A stretch of 54,301 nucleotides of DNA from Bacteroidia bacterium (lineage in GTDB: Bacteria; Bacteroidota; Bacteroidia; AKYH767-A; OLB10), in the NCBI GenBank assembly GCA_020847635.1, contig JADLBQ010000075.1, positions 1 to 54,301 of the forward strand. Direction: 5' to 3'. A program made the position numbers and the translations under genes. This document shows, in pieces, positions 52,651 to 54,301 of the stretch (positions are counted from its first letter, which is position 1; the number at the start of each line of letters is the position of its first letter). The notes beneath the pieces are model-generated. The model was not told where the DNA came from. It saw only the letters and a program-made list of their open reading frames with translations, and did not search any database.

Positions 52651-54301
52651 ATGAAACAATTTTTAAGAATTTTTGTACCAACTTGCTTTTTATCTCTGTT
52701 CCTGTTCTCCTTTTCAACAGCCCGTATGATTACCGGCCAGGTAAATGATGAAAATAACCAGCCGGTACCCTTTGCCAGTGTTTTTATTAAAGGAACATCA
52801 AGCGGAACCACCTCCAATTCAGAAGGAATTTACAAACTGACTGTGCCTGAAAAAAGTTTCACTTTAGTTGTCAAGCATATTGGTTACAAATCAGAAGAAA
52901 AACGGATTGACCCCGGAACCGGAAATCTTCAAATTAATTTTATTTTAAAAGCAGAAAGTTATTCTTTAGGTGAAGTTGTGATAAAAGCAGGCGAAGACCC
53001 GGCTTATCAGGTGATGAGAAATGCAATTGCAAGGCGGAAGTTTTACAGGTACCAGGTTGAAAGCTATCAATGTGCTGCATATATTAAAGGAGTACAACGA
53101 CTTTTAAAATGGCCTGAGAAAATTCTTGGTCAACCGGTTCTGGTTTCATCCTTTATTGACACCTGCACCAAAATCATTTACCTCAGCGAATCAATTTCCG
53201 ACTTCTATTATCAGAAACCCGACCAGTTTTATGAAGAGATGATTTCATCAAAAGTAAGCGGAAGCAGCCAGGCTTTCAGCTGGAATAGCGCTATGGATCT
53301 GCAGTTTAATTTTTATGATGCATTAATTAAAAGAGGAATTGCCCCAAGAGGCCTTATTTCTCCGCTTTCTCCTTCTTCCTTTTTCTATTATCAATTCAGG
53401 CATGAAGGAACTTTTATTGAGAATGGAATCTTGATTCATAAAATTGCAGTCATCCCCAAACGAAAGAATGACCCGGTTTTTTCCGGTAGTATTTTTATTC
53501 AGGAAAACAGCTGGCGGCTGCATGCTGTTGATCTGCTGGTAACCCGTAATGCCCAGTTACAATTTATTGATTCGCTTTCATTGAAACAAGTCTTCATTTC
53601 AATTACTGAAGATGTTTGGCTTCCGGTAACCAGCAGCTTCAGCTTTTCATACCGGATTTTAGGGTTTGAGGGTAATGGTAACTTTACCGGTACTTTCTCT
53701 GATTATCAGGTAAACCCGGATCTGCCCGAAAAACTCTTCAAGGGGCCTTTAATGAAAATCAGGGAAGAATCAAATAAACGGAATTCTGTTTACTGGGATC
53801 AAGTTCGTCCAGTTCCGCTTACTGAAATTGAAAAACATGATTATATCATAAAAGACAGTTTACAAAGCATACGTCATTCAAAAGCTTTTCTCGATTCTGT
53901 TGATCGCGAAACTAACCGGTTCACCCTTGCCAAGATTTTACTGACCGGGTATAATTATCATAACCGTTTCAAACATGTAACCTGTTCTTTCACTCCTCTC
54001 ACAGAGAATGTTTTATTTAATACAGTAGAAGGATTAGCTGTCGGATTAAATATGTCTGTCCGGTATGTACTGGATACCTTATACAATACCAACCTTGTTA
54101 TTGATCCGTATCTTCAATATAATTTCTCATCAGAAAATCTATATGCCACTCTGAAGGCAAGCTGGTCTTACAACACGCTGAAATCAGCCATATGGTTTGT
54201 TGAAGGTGGGATCCGCTCCTTTCAGTTCAATCCTGAGAATCCCATCCATCCGTTTATCAATACTGACTATGTATTATTTGGAGGTAAGAATTACATGAAA
54301 C
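52651..54301 (+). CDS. DUF5686 outer-membrane protein with carboxypeptidase-like N-terminal domain, cut by the right edge
   Basis: ATG 52651 opens a frame without stop to 54301 (550 codons seen). A signal peptide (MKQFLRIFVPTCFLSLFLFS) precedes a CarboxypepD_reg-like domain (VNDENNQPVPFASVFIKGTS, about 30-105), which is typical of TonB-linked and related Bacteroidota proteins. The body matches DUF5686: GEVVIKAGEDPAYQVMRNAI, YRYQVESYQCAAYIKG and SFFYYQFRHEG. A beta-barrel is expected further on. An outer-membrane protein, role unknown. It diverges from the PKD protein gene by 65 bp. Confidence 0.88.
   Translation, partial: MKQFLRIFVPTCFLSLFLFSFSTARMITGQVNDENNQPVPFASVFIKGTSSGTTSNSEGIYKLTVPEKSFTLVVKHIGYKSEEKRIDPGTGNLQINFILKAESYSLGEVVIKAGEDPAYQVMRNAIARRKFYRYQVESYQCAAYIKGVQRLLKWPEKILGQPVLVSSFIDTCTKIIYLSESISDFYYQKPDQFYEEMISSKVSGSSQAFSWNSAMDLQFNFYDALIKRGIAPRGLISPLSPSSFFYYQFRHEGTFIENGILIHKIAVIPKRKNDPVFSGSIFIQENSWRLHAVDLLVTRNAQLQFIDSLSLKQVFISITEDVWLPVTSSFSFSYRILGFEGNGNFTGTFSDYQVNPDLPEKLFKGPLMKIREESNKRNSVYWDQVRPVPLTEIEKHDYIIKDSLQSIRHSKAFLDSVDRETNRFTLAKILLTGYNYHNRFKHVTCSFTPLTENVLFNTVEGLAVGLNMSVRYVLDTLYNTNLVIDPYLQYNFSSENLYATLKASWSYNTLKSAIWFVEGGIRSFQFNPENPIHPFINTDYVLFGGKNYMK

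Noticed and set aside
1-54301. Defence, prophage or other accessory island
   Set aside because: Housekeeping genes dominate throughout; no integrase, transposase, CRISPR repeat or phage gene was seen, and the single tRNA has no attachment-site duplicate that I could find nearby.

Overview
The window is a stretch of Bacteroidota chromosome of about 43% GC by eye. Four lines of evidence point to that phylum. Several secreted proteins end in type IX secretion (T9SS) C-terminal sorting domains. Many genes have a TAnnTTTG -7 promoter box. Families largely confined to the phylum are present (DUF4293, DUF2911, DUF5686, Rho with a long disordered insertion). The order coiled-coil protein / zapA / rny is typical of it. 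I cannot place the genus. Nearly everything looks like a vegetative core genome. I see no insertion sequence, prophage, CRISPR array, plasmid function or defence island.

Layout. 1-6189: two large secreted adhesin-like or matrix proteins on the minus strand, the first running off the left edge. 6305-9319: a peptide/H+ symporter and the pyruvate dehydrogenase E1 beta subunit (minus). 9467-11347: a secreted Asp-box protein (plus), closed by a bidirectional terminator. 11422-15080: a minus-strand unit of coiled-coil protein, zapA, a structured RNA that I read as a candidate 6S RNA, rny and wecB. 15194-18303: an M23 peptidase and a FucP-like sugar transporter (plus). 18323-25299: rho, a DUF4293 membrane protein, a YfcE-like phosphoesterase, pruA, a GT87-like glycosyltransferase and a flippase-like membrane protein. 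25271-30292: scpA, rocD, purD and an unknown secreted protein (minus). 30822-38594: an amino acid permease, a T9SS protein (minus), pfkA, tRNA-Ser(CGA), a small PAS-like protein, a polyprenyl diphosphate synthase, metB/metC-like and a TrkA/KtrA-like protein. 38661-43634: a YugP-like peptidase, then lptC / 65-residue membrane protein / CNNM-CorC protein / PpiD-like chaperone, an envelope-biogenesis operon read on the minus strand. 43768-47674: Smr-less mutS2, an uncatalogued 37-residue membrane ORF and a sodium:solute symporter, chained by ATGA overlaps. 47733-54301: two DUF2911 paralogues in tandem, kdsA, a repeat protein, a PKD-domain T9SS protein and a DUF5686 outer-membrane protein running off the right edge.

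Shared themes. Envelope and surface biology dominates (lptC, kdsA, PpiD-like chaperone, M23 peptidase, T9SS cargo, polyprenyl diphosphate synthesis, wecB). rocD and pruA are two steps of ornithine/proline catabolism, but they are not adjacent. Many promoters lie only 4-21 nt upstream of the start codon, so leaderless or very short-leader mRNAs are probably common. The observations I would check first are the candidate 6S RNA (14200-14410), the coupled 37-residue ORF (45873-45986), the near-leaderless promoter set, and the ~566-residue tandem duplication in the left-edge secreted protein.
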